DNA of 64,000 bases from Acarospora socialis (GCA_025617375.2 JAMYGW020000009.1:1240001-1304000), one strand, 5' to 3'. Positions 33,439-45,775 are shown, counted from the first letter of the stretch. A program made the numbers and translations. The notes: generated by a model not told the origin, from the sequence alone.

Positions 33439-34282
33439 CTAGTCCTTATCGCCTTCGCCATCTTCGCGCATCGCTTTCTCGTCCTCCTCGCGTTTGCGTT
33501 TCTTGAGCTCCGGCGGACTATCCTCAATCAACTCGCTAGCATCATTCAACCCGTTCCACTTCGGCTTTCCGTCCGGAATATCCACAACACGCTGGTGGTA
33601 GAACATGTGGCAGCTATGATCAGGTGAGACTTGCCTCTGAGATCGATCGAAGAAACAGCTTACCTCGGTTCGAAGTTCTTTATGTCTTCCTGCTTTCCCT
33701 TGAAATGGATCAACGACGGAAACAGCAAGATCATGTTTCTGCCCTCGTCCATGATCGGGGTACGACAGTAGGCGCAGCTGACTTTGCACGGTAACTTGTG
33801 CTTCGTTGTCTTCTCCGTGCTATCATACCAACCAAGGTCGTGGTGACCCTTAGTGAAATTGATATCTTCCTTGTGAAAGATTGCAGCCCACTGGAACGGC
33901 GCACCTGTAGTCATCGATGAGCCACGTCGACCAGCTTCGCGCAACGACTCTAAAGGAACGTACCATGTAGCTTCTGGCACGTGGTACAATGGCAGTATTT
34001 TGCATCGAGGGGCTTTTCTCTGCTCAACTGATACTTGACTCGGCCACAGTGACAGCCGCCTTCGTATCGAGCATTGAAGTTTGAATCATTCTCATGCACC
34101 TTGTAAGGCGCGCGATACTTCCACTCATCGAGGCTCATCTTTGCTGTTGTGCGGAACGAAGCTCTCTGTACTGGTAGACGAACACGAGCCGAACTCAGTA
34201 ACCTGGGTGTGCTACTAGGAATGACGGAGTATCTTTGAAGTAAAGAATAAGAACTTGGAGTTCTGAAGGATGCCAAGGCCAT
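33439..34282 (-). CDS. GFA/CENP-V-like zinc protein, probably mitochondrial
   Basis: Three exons, 34282-33964, 33904-33664 and 33613-33439, give 244 residues. The Cys pattern of the GFA (glutathione-dependent formaldehyde-activating/CENP-V) fold is present: GGCHCGRVKY (Cys77, Cys79), CHCTTC (97-102) and SCAYC in exon 2, with the closing SCHMFYHQRVVDIPDGKPKW formed across the second splice. Introns are 59 and 50 nt. The first 48 residues are rich in Arg, Ser and Leu with no acidic residue, a likely mitochondrial presequence; a second Met at 49 could start a cytosolic form. The C-terminal 20 or so residues are charged (Lys/Arg/Glu/Asp). Members bind zinc and some handle S-hydroxymethylglutathione, but the substrate here is unknown. 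Confidence 0.85.
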
Positions 34283-34544
34283 AGGAGGATTAGAACGTAC
34301 TCAGGGGGGGATCCGATCTGATAACCTCACAAAGTCATCCGGGACAATGGATAAACGACGCGATAAAGTCACTACGTAATGGGTTTCAAAATAGGTACCG
34401 TACGGAGTAGGTACTGAGTACCTTTAGAGCTCGTGACGTCGTGATTAGGTACTCTTGACGGTACCTTGCGTCCTCAAAAGATCAGATCTATTTTACAGCA
34501 AGAGTACGCCCCTGTACATACACTTTGTACTAACCTGATGGAGG

Positions 34545-37500
34545 TTAAGCCTCGATAAGGCTCCGAGCCTCCTCGACCTTGAGGCCCATAACATTGACCA
34601 AATAATCCACCCTGTGAACGGGAATATCATCAGTATAGCATGGTAAAGATAAAGAACATTAGAGAGCAATATGAGTGGATTTAAGTAGATGACGGGGAAG
34701 AAATCGAATTCTCCGATTCACCAACCGAAGACTTACTTTGCGTCTGCTGCAAGCCTTTGCTTTACTTCCTCAAAGGTCCGCTGACACGCTTCCCACACGT
34801 TTGCCCGTTGTGTCGGGAGGATGGTCTTGATGCGCATCGTGAATGTACCACTAACTGGACGGTGATCGGATGCACGCACTTCGTGCCGCCGGTACCCTAA
34901 CTGTTGAACCCGACCGGCCCCTCGATAGAGGATTCGATCACACCACGCCGGCGATCGTTTTTTCTCGCTCGTGTCGTAATTGTCCGTTCCAACATCGTAC
35001 TTGTACGTCGGAGCGAAGGTAATCGGACTCTCGATGAAGGCTCGGAGTCGGAAACCTGGGTTCCGCTTCCTGGACAGATAAAGCTGATCCCGTTCCAGGA
35101 GTTTGCCCAGATTATTTGCCTTCACTGCGTTGATGACGGTATCCCGAGGCATAGTGTCGATGCGGTAGTTGAGGTCTCCGTTGAGTACACATATCTCGTG
35201 GTCCAAAATCAAGGCGCCATCGCCTCCACCGACATACACGTCAGCCCGAAGCCATCGATCCCGCTCTGCCGGAAATGAAGCGGTCTCCAGGATGGTGGCA
35301 ACGTCAGTGTTACGGTGCACCGTGTGAGTTTGCCCGGCAGCCAAGTGGCAATTAACGAAACAGACAGAGCTGTCATCAAGTACGAACCGTAGGATCAAGG
35401 CGCCCTGGCCGAGACTGTTAATGTGGTTCCACCTTTGAAACAGCAGCCACCGACCTTGTTTCCATGTAGGCCGCCCATCCCGCATTTGACTTCAGATCCG
35501 TTAACATTCCGGATCCGTTGCTGTTCGGACCGCTTAACGAAAGCGCAGGTGAAAAGGCCAACGAGGCTGGATGTGTGTAGTAGCTGGTAAGGTTGGTCTG
35601 AGGGCATGTAATCTTCGATACAGCGTGTAAGATAGTCACGCCATGACCGATACTGTCGACTCATATGCTCCTGCTCTGATGAATCCTTTTTCCGCGAACC
35701 TTTGAAGAAGCTTCCTGATGAACTTCAGACAGGTCGTACAGAGTCATCAGAGAGGGGAGTCTTACTGGCGGTAAGTTTCTTGTCATCCAGATCAACAAGT
35801 TCTTGGAAGCCAAATACAAGGATTTCCGGGGGTTCTTGGGTTTGAAATATCTCCCGTAAGAATTGTGCATTTTCCTCGTCGTGCTGAAGGTTCGCCGGGG
35901 TTGAAGCGCCAGCATTCCAAGTAACCACAACTGTCTTCACATCACGGAACGTGCAGTACTCGATATCGTGCGCATGCATCGCTTCCTCTGAGTCATGTCA
36001 GTCTAATTCCTCGCGGTGCGCATCGCGAGCATACCCAACCAATCCTCCTCCAGCATGCCATCCCAGATTCGAATGGCGTTATCATTGCCGAGGGAGGCTA
36101 CCTGGAGACGGCCATTCTTCCATATACTGCTGCGGTCTACCAAAATACTAGCAACCGGATTCTCGTGTGCCTGCCAGTCTTTCTTGACTTTCCATGGACG
36201 AGTCGCTGTGTTGTACACGTAAATCATTCCGGTGTTATAACCAGCCCAGAGATATTTCCCAGCCCCAGCAAGAAAATTGATCTTATATACACTGACATTG
36301 ACAATTCCTAGACAAGCATAGTCGTCTGTGGAATATATGGTGACCTTGCCATCTGCGTGTCCAAAATAGACGCGGTCGAGGTGACTGCTGAGTAGAGCCC
36401 CCGAGGTCACATCGCCTACCCCAGGCTGCGTCAAAGGTTTCTGCAGTTTCTGGAATGATTTGTCTGAGCGACCACCCGGCTGGAACACTCTGATCTCTTT
36501 TCCAGTAGCAAACCAGAGCTGGTCCGCGATTATTAATGAAAATGAATGGGCTTTGGGAACCCTGAACGTTGACACGTGACTGTTTTGCAAATTGGGGAGC
36601 CCGTCTTCATCAGGCAGCCAAACATTCAGCTTACCGTCATCATCGAGAGTCCACATCTCATTTTGATGTCGATAGATCTTGATGATTTCTCTCCCCGGAT
36701 GTGCACTCGTCTTCGCCAGAACAACCATCTGACTTTGTATGTCTATTTCGTATATCTCTCCTGAATTGGTACCAAGCCATAAGCGCTTTCCTTCACCTTC
36801 AGCATTTCCTCCGGGCTTGAAAGCTAGGGCCGTGACCTTGACGGTCTCACCATGACTCATGCTCAAGACCTGTTGACCGCTCTGAAGATCCCAAATTTTA
36901 GTGAGATACCCTGTGGTACATACGTACTGTCCACAGATATCAAACAACCTTGTATCATATTTGATATGAATCTCCCACGGTCCTTCTTTGAAACATGGTC
37001 TCCTCCGATTCGTTTCCGAAAAGTCCGGAAAATCCGTTGATATATCCGCTGTGACCTCTGTGGCTGGACGCGGACGTTCAATGCCGTCATCACCCGGTGC
37101 GTTTACCTGCCTTTGGCCCGCGTGAATTTGGGTTAGGGCACCTGGTTGATGAGGATGCGTCCACTCAGCGGGACGAAAATGCCTCTGATTCTCAAGAACC
37201 TGCTTACTGCCGGAAGGTGTACTTCGTTTTGGGGGGGTATGAGACCTCGAGGCCGGCTCTGTTGCCACTGCCGGTGCAGAAGCAGGTTTGAAGGAATGGA
37301 AGTCCTTTTTGTTAGGCTCGCTCATACCTGGACGGGGCGGAAGTCCTGGACGAAGCTCAGGGGCCCCTACGAGTTCCTGTCGAAACTGGAATCCACTCTG
37401 TCTAGCATCATGGCTGTGCACATTGTATGGAGGGATACCACTGTGCTCTCGACGCTTCTCAATAATCGAATGATGTACAGGCGGAGCTGAAAACCCGCTC

Positions 37501-38403
37501 TCTTGCAGATTACCAAGTGGTGGAGAACTGACGTCTGCAGTCGGACTACCTTCACTGCTTGGTGGCGTACTGAATGGGGAGACTCTCTCTTCAGGGGTCG
37601 GAAGAGCTATCGGTGGAGCAAGACTGGGCGTATGCGAGCGAGCGGTCGTCCTGAAAGGCTGACTGGGGATCCGTGGCTTTTCCGCTCGATTGACTGGAGG
37701 TGGAACAGGACTGCTGTAGGATTTTCCATCTCGTTCAGTGCTTGAAAGGGCACTCGATGCTCTAAGTTGGGCCCCAGAATCCAGGCTTGCCGACGCCGAA
37801 CCTGTCCTTAATGGACTAGAGTTCCGACTGTTACGGGTAGGTAGTGTAGGTGGTGACCAGTTTCTTAAACCAGCTGTAGTCAATGGTCTCTCCATGGCAA
37901 CAACCGCGCTGGACCTTGGATTAATAGATGGGTCCTCACTCGATTGGAAAAGAGGAGAGTCAACCGCCACAGCGGAAAGGCCATGTGTTGAAGTGTGCGG
38001 GCCCACGGAAACAGGCCGTTGTCGTGACGCTATACCTGCCGTAGAGACACGAGGATAAGGCGGTACAGCATGACCCCGGCTTATACGAGGATTGTTGTAC
38101 TGCGGTCGATGCTGAGCATTGTGTGCATCTTCCCGCTGCGGTATATCGAGTAGATGGGGCGTGCGGACTCTAGGCTGCTCATCTAGGTTCTCAGGACGCA
38201 GAAAATGTGAGTTCCTTTGTGGAGTCTGTCGTGAATTGCCTTGGTCCAGTAACTGCTTCGGGCTAGCCAAATTCTCGAAATGTGATAATAGCGAAGACAC
38301 AGGTTTCTAGCATTCCTTCTTTCAGTAACAACAAACCTAGAGGCAGCCCTGTAACACCTACAATGGACGATCCATCGGTAACATCTCGCTCTGCTTCCTC
38401 CAT
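34545..38403 (-). CDS. WD40-type inositol polyphosphate 5-phosphatase
   Basis: Six exons, 38403-38362, 38306-36035, 35987-35766, 35714-35455, 35404-34737 and 34611-34545, give 1,176 residues. Residues 1 to about 440 are Pro/Ser/Arg-rich and probably disordered, about 450-770 form a WD40-like propeller (LTKIWDLQSGQQV, NAIRIWDGML), and about 785-1125 the IPPc catalytic domain: VTWNAGAS, FGFQELV, GGLHGNKGALILRF (rebuilt across a 50-nt intron), VNCHLAAG, LNGDLNYRID, PAWCDRILY and SDHRPVSG. The enzyme removes the 5-phosphate from phosphoinositides such as PI(4,5)P2; the propeller probably targets it to membranes or partners. The start ATG at 38403 is in a 42-nt exon, since the frame at 38300 has no ATG and is preceded by a stop. 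The catalytic Asp, His and Asn motifs all look intact. Confidence 0.88.
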
Positions 38404-39040
38404 GCCGACAGGAGGTGAAGGCTATGATGTCCACTACTATCCACATCTGGGCCCAGTGTTCGAATTGGGAGAGAAGGCTCGCCGTGAATAACGAGAGCGA
38501 GAATCATGTAGGCCGCGATCACGCATGTCGGAGCGAGATATGGGTTCTCCCCAAGGCGGCGCTGATCAGGAACTACTGTGAATGATCAAAATCTGGTCAT
38601 CTCGACACATCAGAGTTAGTTCAACAGGGTTCGGTGTCTCACACTTCAAGTATGAAGTTTAACAAGATGAATAGCCTTGTACAGCGAGCAATGAGCTGAT
38701 TACATTCCCTGGGGTAAGGTAGGTTGATAATTCAGCGGATGTCCTTGGCTTAAAGCGGACCTTCAAAGTGAAGGTACCTACCTACCTACTCCGAAATAGC
38801 GCGCGGTACCTACCCCGCTACCCTTACCAAGTGCAAATCTAGGTACTCGGTACTTCGTACTTGTACACACGGTACCTTATCCGTTCACTTAGGTAAAATA
38901 TGCCACAGAATAAACACTGTACAGTACCTATGTTCTTCGCTCCTGTTGCTACTTAAACCAAAGATTTGTATCGTTACACTCGTTCAGACTCTGGAATACC
39001 TCACTGGAATAGGGTGATCAGCCCAAACAGCCCGGCCAAG
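38404..39040. promoter_or_regulatory. Shared upstream region of two divergent genes
   Basis: 637 bp between the 5' ends of the 5-phosphatase (left) and the CHY zinc-finger gene (right). It contains a cluster of short GGTACC/AGGTAC-like and CCTACCTACTCCG motifs around 38755-38900, a kind of element that recurs elsewhere in this window. No factor can be named. Confidence 0.4.
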
Positions 39041-39617
39041 ATGTGGTTGGTGACGTACTGTTCCAATTGGTCGCGATGGGCTGAACTCTCAACTAGCAAG
39101 CACATACTCAACGCCCAAGTTTCCATACGTTCACCATGCTGTATCTCGAGCCTTTTCTGAACCTAAGTGGGGAACCCTAGCTCATGGCGGCTCAGGTCGG
39201 AAGTGGTTCGACTGCGCCGAGTGTCATCACGAGGCCGAGGATCACCTTCTACTCCAGAGTTTCGACATGGTGAGCTTCGTGTCTACGCATCAGTCAGCTC
39301 AGGCAATGACAAGCCTGCAGACGTTTGCTTGCAAGAAGTGTAGGAAGTGCTTCCGCAAGGATGCTCAAGATTTCGAGGACAGGTCGGGCGGACACAAGTG
39401 CTGCATGAGCCATGAGCTGACCGGGACCGTTAGTGACGAGTATTGCCCGCACTGTGACAATCACTTTGTCCTCGACGCCATAACCCCTAAGCCTGCCTTA
39501 AAGGTCGAAGGAGCAGATGCAAGAGTAGACCCTAGGATGCTGAAGGATGATCGAATACAAGCAGCACAGCAGCGGTCGATGTTCGACGTAAGGGACGCAG
39601 CGGAGAGGCTCGGGTGA
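39041..39617 (+). CDS. CHY-type zinc-finger protein (Hot13-related)
   Basis: Five exons, 39041-39045, 39097-39140, 39196-39269, 39321-39382 and 39434-39617, give 122 residues. The joined N-terminus reads MCKHILNAQVSIRSPCC, then RKWFDCAECHHEAEDH, FACKKCRKCFRKD and EDSDEYCPHCDNHFVLDA: the Cys/His ladder of a CHY zinc finger. In yeast the related Hot13 works in the mitochondrial intermembrane space, keeping Mia40 free of zinc; whether this homologue does so is inference. The first exon is only five bases (ATGTG). The introns are 51, 55, 51 and 51 nt, and the fourth is a multiple of three and could be overlooked as coding. The C-terminus has a conserved-looking DPRMLKDDR motif. Confidence 0.8.
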
Positions 39618-39872
39618 AGGCTGCTGCCGGCTTCACTGCCTCATCAACTGTAATCAGGAGTGCACCGGCAAGGTTTGGAAAGGATTGTCGAAAATTCTCT
39701 CGTGGGATACCATTACTGCGAAATCGTCAAAGCAAGTGGGCTACGCGTCTATACCGAGGAATACATAGTCCATAATGCTTCTCTATCAAGTAAACAACAC
39801 ACCGCCATCGCCAGAGAAAACCCAAGACGCTATGCTGGCCCAACCTAGACCGAAAGTCCTTAGGGTCCGATT
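39618..39872. other. Convergent intergenic gap
   Basis: 255 bp between the 3' ends of the CHY gene and the proteasome gene. It must hold both 3' UTRs; no terminator-like structure is obvious. Confidence 0.5.
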
Positions 39873-40898
39873 CTAGCTATCTGATCCCTCACCGGCTCCT
39901 CGGGTCAATATTGCGGCAGTACCGGTACCAGGAGTTCTGCCTGTCTTCTTCTTAGCTGCTTCCTCCTGCTTCTCCGCCTCAATACTTTTGACGTAGGACT
40001 CGATGTGTTCAACCGGTAGCATTTCGATAGTCCTCGCGGGTGCCATTATGGCAATCTCGATGTTCTTCGCTCCAGTCTGTACGACTTCGAGCAAGGATTT
40101 TACTGTCAGCTTTATGGTATCTTCTCGGTCCATGTCGTCCTTATGATTTCGCTCCAAGAACTCTCGCACAGTTTTACTGGACCTGCCGATGGCGTTGGCT
40201 TTCCTAGGTTAACGTCAGTTACACGATAGAGAAAAGCGTCGGGAAGACCGGATACCTACCAGGCCGAATAGATGCCAGATGGTTCTGTCTGATAAAGTCG
40301 GGGAACTTTGTCTCCTTTGTCGAAGCCTACTATTAACGTGCTGATACCGAATGGCCTGACTCCTCCACTCTGGGTGTATCTCTGTTGTACACCGGCGACA
40401 TACTTCGTAATGTATTCGATAGTCACGGGATCCTCAACCGTTAGGCGATGAGACTGTGCTTCCAATCTAGCCTTGTCGACTAAAATCCGAGCATCGGCGT
40501 TGAGACCGGCGAAGGCGAGGCAGACATGCGTATCGATCAGACCAATCTTCGATGGTGTAATCCTGGTATCTTGTAGCTTCATCGCTGACCGTTTCTCGCA
40601 ACCGAGAACTACAATGTCCTTCCCTTTGACTCCCACGGCACATGTGCCTGACCAAGTTAGCCGTAAGAATGAATGAGGACGTGGTGCCTGGGAGCAGACC
40701 TCTCTTCACAGCCTCTAGAGCATACTCGACTTGAAATACATGCCCATCGGGACTTTACAAGAGTATGTTAGTCAACTGGTTGCATCCTGCGGTCGTCCGG
40801 GACCCACCTGAACACTTATATATGTTAGGCTCAAAGACCCTGAAGAAGTGGGAAATATTTAGCTCACCAGACAACGCCCTATCATAACCTGATGCCAT
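39873..40898 (-). CDS. PRE6: 20S proteasome subunit alpha-4
   Basis: Five exons, 40898-40868, 40814-40808, 40752-40700, 40647-40260 and 40203-39873, give 269 residues. The start [10 protein letters not shown] is followed by [21 protein letters not shown], the alpha-subunit N-terminal signature, then [20 protein letters not shown] and the ISTLIVGFD and [18 protein letters not shown] blocks typical of alpha-4. The subunit sits in the outer ring of the 20S core and takes part in gating. The second exon is only seven bases (TGTTCAG) and encodes the VFS of VFSPDG together with split codons. Introns are 53, 55, 52 and 56 nt. The C-terminal tail is Glu/Lys-rich with a Gly/Thr/Ala end. The gene shares its upstream region with the dehydrogenase gene to the right. 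Confidence 0.93.
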
Positions 40899-41230
40899 CC
40901 TCGCGGAGAGTGGCTAAGATTTTCAGCTTCGCCGTAGGTAGTGATCGGGTTGATCGTGATTTAGTTACTTGAACGGAGTTGCTTTGTTGTACCGATGGCG
41001 ATTGATACAGTGTGAAGCAGCGCGGTCTGCCTGAGCTCCTCACGCGTAATCTGGAGCTCCAGAGCGATGACTAAGCTGAACCGTTTCACTCCTCGGCAGA
41101 AGGATAGGGATTCACAACCACCTCGCAGATTCACCCCCATTACCTATTCGCTGCTGCAAATCAGCAAAGACCGTCTATCCTCCCTGGCTTACTGGTCGTC
41201 AAGAGTTCCATCTTAACATCTCGCCTTGGC
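40899..41230. promoter_or_regulatory. Divergent promoter region, PRE6 and D-2-hydroxyacid dehydrogenase
   Basis: 332 bp separate the two start codons, so one short region must serve both genes. I see no recognisable proteasome-associated control element (GGTGGCAAA) in it. Confidence 0.45.
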
Positions 41231-43034
41231 ATGGCTGGTGCTCAGAGGCTCGTGCTTGCATTGCGCCGAGCTCGATGCCCCACTAGTATATCCTTTCGAA
41301 ATGCAGCACTACAGCCTATCATACAATACAGGCAAAGTTCTGCAAGCACCGAACCAACCCAGCCTTTGCGATCAACGCCACATATCAAATTCACCTCTGA
41401 TTCGTGCGTTCATGTGCGCTAGTTTTCACGCTCATTGTACTAACATGGCACTCGAAGATACCCAGATCTACTTCGAGACTCCAGATATGTAGAGGTATGC
41501 CTGTGCAAGGACCTAACGCTTTGAAAGCTCTGACTTGCGGACCAAGTAGGTCAACCAGGAACATGTGGGGTTTTTCAAGCACTTGCTTGGAGCCGAGTCG
41601 GCGGTAATAGATGGCGTCACTGCCGATGCAAGAGATGATCTTGAACCGTTCAACAGCGACTGGATGAGGAAATACCGCGGGCATACCAAACTGGTGGTGA
41701 AGCCAGCGACAACGGCAGAAGTCAGCAGAATACTCAAGTACTGCAATGACAACATGTTGGCCGTTGTACCTCAGGGCGGTAACTCGGGGCTTGTTGGGGG
41801 ATCCGTCCCGGTCTTTGACGAGATTGTCATCAACACCTCGCGGATGAATAATATTCGCTCGTTTGACGAGGTATCCGGTACTCTGGTGGTGGATGCAGGG
41901 TGTATTCTAGAAGTAGTGGACCATTTCCTAGCCGAGAAGAACTATATATTCCCCTTAGATTTGGGGGCAAAAGGTTCGTGTCAGATTGGTGGCAACGTTG
42001 CGACTAACGCCGGAGGCTTGCGCCTTTTACGCTACGGGAGTTTACATGGGAATGTCCTTGGTCTTGAGGCTGTGCTGCCAGACGGGACCATAGTCGATGA
42101 TCTATCCAAATTACGGAAGAACAACACCGGCTACGATATCAAGCAATTGTTCATTGGCGGGGAAGGCACGATTGGGATCATCACTGGAGTTTCCATCCTC
42201 TGCCCACAGAGGCCAAAGGCAATGAACGTTGCATTCTTCGGCCTTGAAAATTTCGAGATGGTCCAGAGAGCGTTTCGGGAAGCAAAAGGACAGTTGTCCG
42301 AAATTCTGTCCGCATTCGAGCTCATGGATCGCCAAAGCCAAGACTTGGTACACACGGTCACGAAGAACAAAAGACCGCTCGAAGGAGAGCATCCGTTCTA
42401 CTGCCTCATTGAGACCAGCGGCTCGAATTCGGAGCACGACAGCGAGAAGCTGGAGAACTTCCTCGAGCATGTCATGGGCGAAGGTATCGTGTCTGATGGG
42501 GTTCTGGCTCAGGATGAGACCCAAATTAAATCGTTATGGTCCTGGCGTGAAGGCATCCCGGAGTGCCTGGGGCATTGGGGTGGGGTTTACAAGTACGACG
42601 TATCGATCCCACTCTCACAACTATATCAGCTTGTTGACGAAACGAGAGAGCGTCTGTCGTCGGCTGGTCTCATTGGAAGCGACGAGAAGTACCCAGTCGT
42701 TGACGTTGTAGGCTACGGGCATATGGGAGACTCTAACCTACATCTGAACGTCGCTACAAGAAGATTTGACAAGGAGGTTGAGAAAAAGTTGGAGCCCTTC
42801 GTGTATGAATGGATCTCGAAACGGAACGGTAGCATCAGCGCTGAGCATGGGTTGGGGATAGCCAAGAAGCCCTACATCGGCTATAGTAAGAGCGGGACCA
42901 TGGTGACTTTGATGAAGCAAATCAAAACTCTATACGACCCTGTGAGTAAACCTTCCTCTATACTGCCATGGAGCACACTGTCCGCTAATGGTTCTGTCCA
43001 GAACGGAATTATGAATCCTTACAAATACATATAA
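41231..43034 (+). CDS. Mitochondrial D-lactate/D-2-hydroxyglutarate dehydrogenase, FAD-linked
   Basis: Exons 41231-41403, 41458-41494, 41550-42941 and 43002-43034 give 544 residues. The first 45 or so are Arg/Ser/Ala-rich and look like a mitochondrial presequence. The FAD-binding PCMH domain shows [42 protein letters not shown] and [11 protein letters not shown]. The C-terminal FAD-oxidase domain has [14 protein letters not shown] and [13 protein letters not shown], with the metal- and substrate-binding His. The closest functional group is yeast Dld2/Dld3, which oxidise D-2-hydroxyglutarate and D-lactate; the precise substrate is not decided by the sequence. The first intron has a perfect TACTAAC branch site. 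The last exon is 33 nt. Confidence 0.9.
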
Positions 43035-43779
43035 TCTTGCAATCCCAGGACCATGTAGATAGACCTAGTTTTGTCAATACATCTTTGACTGTCTACGTTA
43101 ATCAGGGCCATCCAGCGAAACAAGGCGCCATGGCTTCGATCAAATCTAAGGCTAGTGTAGCCTGCTTACCATCGTTATCAGATGACGAGATGAGGAGTAG
43201 GATGTTACATTTACGCGACCTCGAGTTGGTCGCACTTGACTTCACCACTGTTCGTCTTCAGCAGAGTCCGTAGTAAGTCGGTCTTGAGGTGGGGTAGGAA
43301 CCCTAGCGCAAGCGAAATACCTCAAGGGGTGGTGGTACCATCGAAAGAAAAGCTTTTCCAGAATGGAATGGAGGATCCATCACATCATACTAGGCATGCC
43401 TTTATACCATGTTCTAGAGGAGTCGAGGTACCGACCCAAGCAGTCCAGAGAGATCTAAGATGGCTGGTCATCTCTCAGGAATGATTTAGAACGGAGCTGA
43501 CGGCGGCTTGCATTGCTTAGGTAAGCGCATGCACATCATCGGTGAAGCGGTTTTAGTTCCTTCCCGCGGTCGCTTCGCTAAGCTCACTTACAGCGCGTCG
43601 TTGCCTGGGAAACCAAGTTATTAACCCCCGTGGTCTGAGCACAAGCAAGTTCACTTTCAGGGTGGAACTAGAACTCATTCATTGTCTCTCCATTCCTACT
43701 TGCTTGAGAATTGACATCTTCTCCCCAATCCAAACTGGCACCAGATAGAGGGATCAGGCTTTTCTCTAGGCTCGAAATA
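43035..43779. other. Intergenic region upstream of the kinase gene
   Basis: 745 bp with no credible gene; short open frames here lack any family resemblance. The last 80 bases are pyrimidine-rich (CTCCATTCCTACTTGCTTG and similar), as in many fungal promoters near the transcription start. Confidence 0.5.
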
Positions 43780-45775
43780 TGACGGACGGAGGCGCAATGG
43801 CATGTCAGTATCAGGTCCTGGAGGAATTAGGAAGTATGCAGTATCCAGAGTCACCGCTGGCTTGGCACCGATTATTAATGTTCATTAGGTGGGAGCTTTG
43901 GTGTTGTTTTCAAGGCCATAGAAAAAGCAACAGGTGATATTGTTGCGATCAAGCATGTATGCCAGGAGTGCAGCCCGAAGGTCATGAGAACATGCCATGC
44001 TGAAACTGTGCAGATCGACCTCGAGTCGAGCGAAGATGACATCCAGGAGATTCAACAGGAGATCTCGGTTCTCAGTACTTGCGACAGTCCATTCGTTACG
44101 CAGTACAAGACAAGCTTTCTGAGAGGATACAAGCTGTGGATAGTCATGGAATACTTGGGCGGCGGTTCGTGTCTGGACTTGGTTGGTCGTGTTCATATTG
44201 AAGCGATTAGACTCGTAGCTGATCGGCCTATAGTTGAAACCCGGACCGTTCAACGAAGCCCACATCGCGGTTGTCTGCCGCCAGCTTCTTCAGGGGCTGG
44301 ACTACCTACATCAAGAAGGCAAGATCCATCGAGATATCAAAGCCGCCAACGTTTTACTTTCGCAGTCTGGGAAGGTGAAATTGGCGGACTTTGGCGTCGC
44401 GGCGCAACTCACGAACATCAAATCTCAGCGGAACACTTTCGTGGGGACGCCGTTCTGGATGGCGCCGGAAGTTATCCAGCAGGCGGGCTATGATTTTAAA
44501 GCAGACATTTGGTCCCTGGGCATCACGGCGATGGAATTGGTACACGGGGAGCCTCCAAATGCCAACATCCACCCCATGAAGGTACTTTTCTTGATACCAA
44601 AGGCGCCGGCGCCGAGGTTGGAAGGGACCCAGTACAGTCGAGATTTCAGAGATTTTGTGGCCTCCTGTTTGGTCAAAGATCCGGATCTCAGACCCACGGC
44701 GAAGGAGTTGTTACAGCATAGATTCATCAGGTCAGCCGGTAACACGGAAGCCTTGCAGGAGCTTGTCCAGCGACGGCAGGAATGGGACGGCGCACTGGGC
44801 AGATCCTCCCATCCCAACTACTACGAGGAAACGATGGATACAGTGTTTCAAAGAGAGCAAGACGATGGCTGGGTTTTCGACACCATCAAGGCCCCCACGA
44901 GTGTGGCGCCCAGGCACACGCCGAAACGGAGAAAAATATCGACCACGGTGAGGGATGATTACTCAACTCCGGAACAGATGCTTCAACAGCTCGATCTTAA
45001 CAAGGAGCATGACGAGCAGTTACCACCTATGCCGACCACGGTCCGTAAGGCCACCATGAAACGACGCATCTCTACGGTGCATACACCTAGCAGGCGCACA
45101 AGCAGCCAGAAGCAGCCCCTAGCTCCGGATCTGAGTTATGGGAACGGCGGCTCAACGGTACGGCAATTCCGACGTGTTTCGGACAACTCGTCAACCGGCT
45201 CTCCGGGCGATTCAATGGTCGTACGAGATGAGAACGCGTTACCTCTGGGTGAAAACGTTACCAAAAAGAGCCTCCTCGGGAAACGTGCCTTTGAACGAGT
45301 GATCGACAAAGCCTTCCAGGAGACCTATGCACAGACAGGACATCAAGCAAAACGAGAAGCGCTCTCAAAAGTTGCGGACGCCTGGGCGGCCTTGAATAGT
45401 ACTGATCCGGAGGGAGAATATCACTTGTTAAGCTTAATCGTTGGGAAGGTCCAGAGGTAACACTTGTCTCAAACCACTCAGTTCGACCCTGGCTGACCAG
45501 CTAAATATAGCGACTCTAAGTTATCGAATCTGATACCATCGTCAATACCAAGCACTCCGCAGAAGCCAAAGCTAGTTTTGGCCAAGAATAATCCGCACTT
45601 GAAGAGCCATCGCCGACGCCAATCCTCGCAATCGCCCCGGAGTGACGTCTGGTCGGAAAAGCAACCAGATCTACCCGGAAGGCTCGTGCCTGGCATGGAG
45701 CATACCAAGCACCTAGCCGACGTCCTGTACAAACGCTGGGCGGAAGGTCTCAGTAACCGTTGGCCAGCCATATGA
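43780..45775 (+). CDS. Ste20-family GCK-III protein kinase
   Basis: Exons 43780-43834, 43889-43956, 44014-44181, 44234-45456 and 45511-45775 give 592 residues. The kinase domain covers about residues 10-265: glycine loop [10 protein letters not shown] (18-27), VAIK (Lys40), [11 protein letters not shown] (129-139), DFG (149-151) and [10 protein letters not shown]. The HRDIKAAN and WMAPE blocks and the short N-terminus fit the GCK-III group (animal MST3/MST4, fission yeast Sid1/Nak1), which acts in septation and polarity networks. The tail (270-592) is rich in Ser, Thr, Arg and Pro with repeated SRRTSS-like sites, probably a regulated, disordered region; its end ([15 protein letters not shown]) looks helical. 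Intron 1 splits the glycine loop. Exact orthology is not settled. Confidence 0.9.

Noticed and set aside
36003-38300. Separate WD40 protein gene starting at 38300
   Set aside because: The codon at 38300 is GTG and an in-frame stop lies just upstream; a short upstream exon with ATG at 38403 splices in perfectly, and a 47-nt intron links the 3' end to the phosphatase domain.
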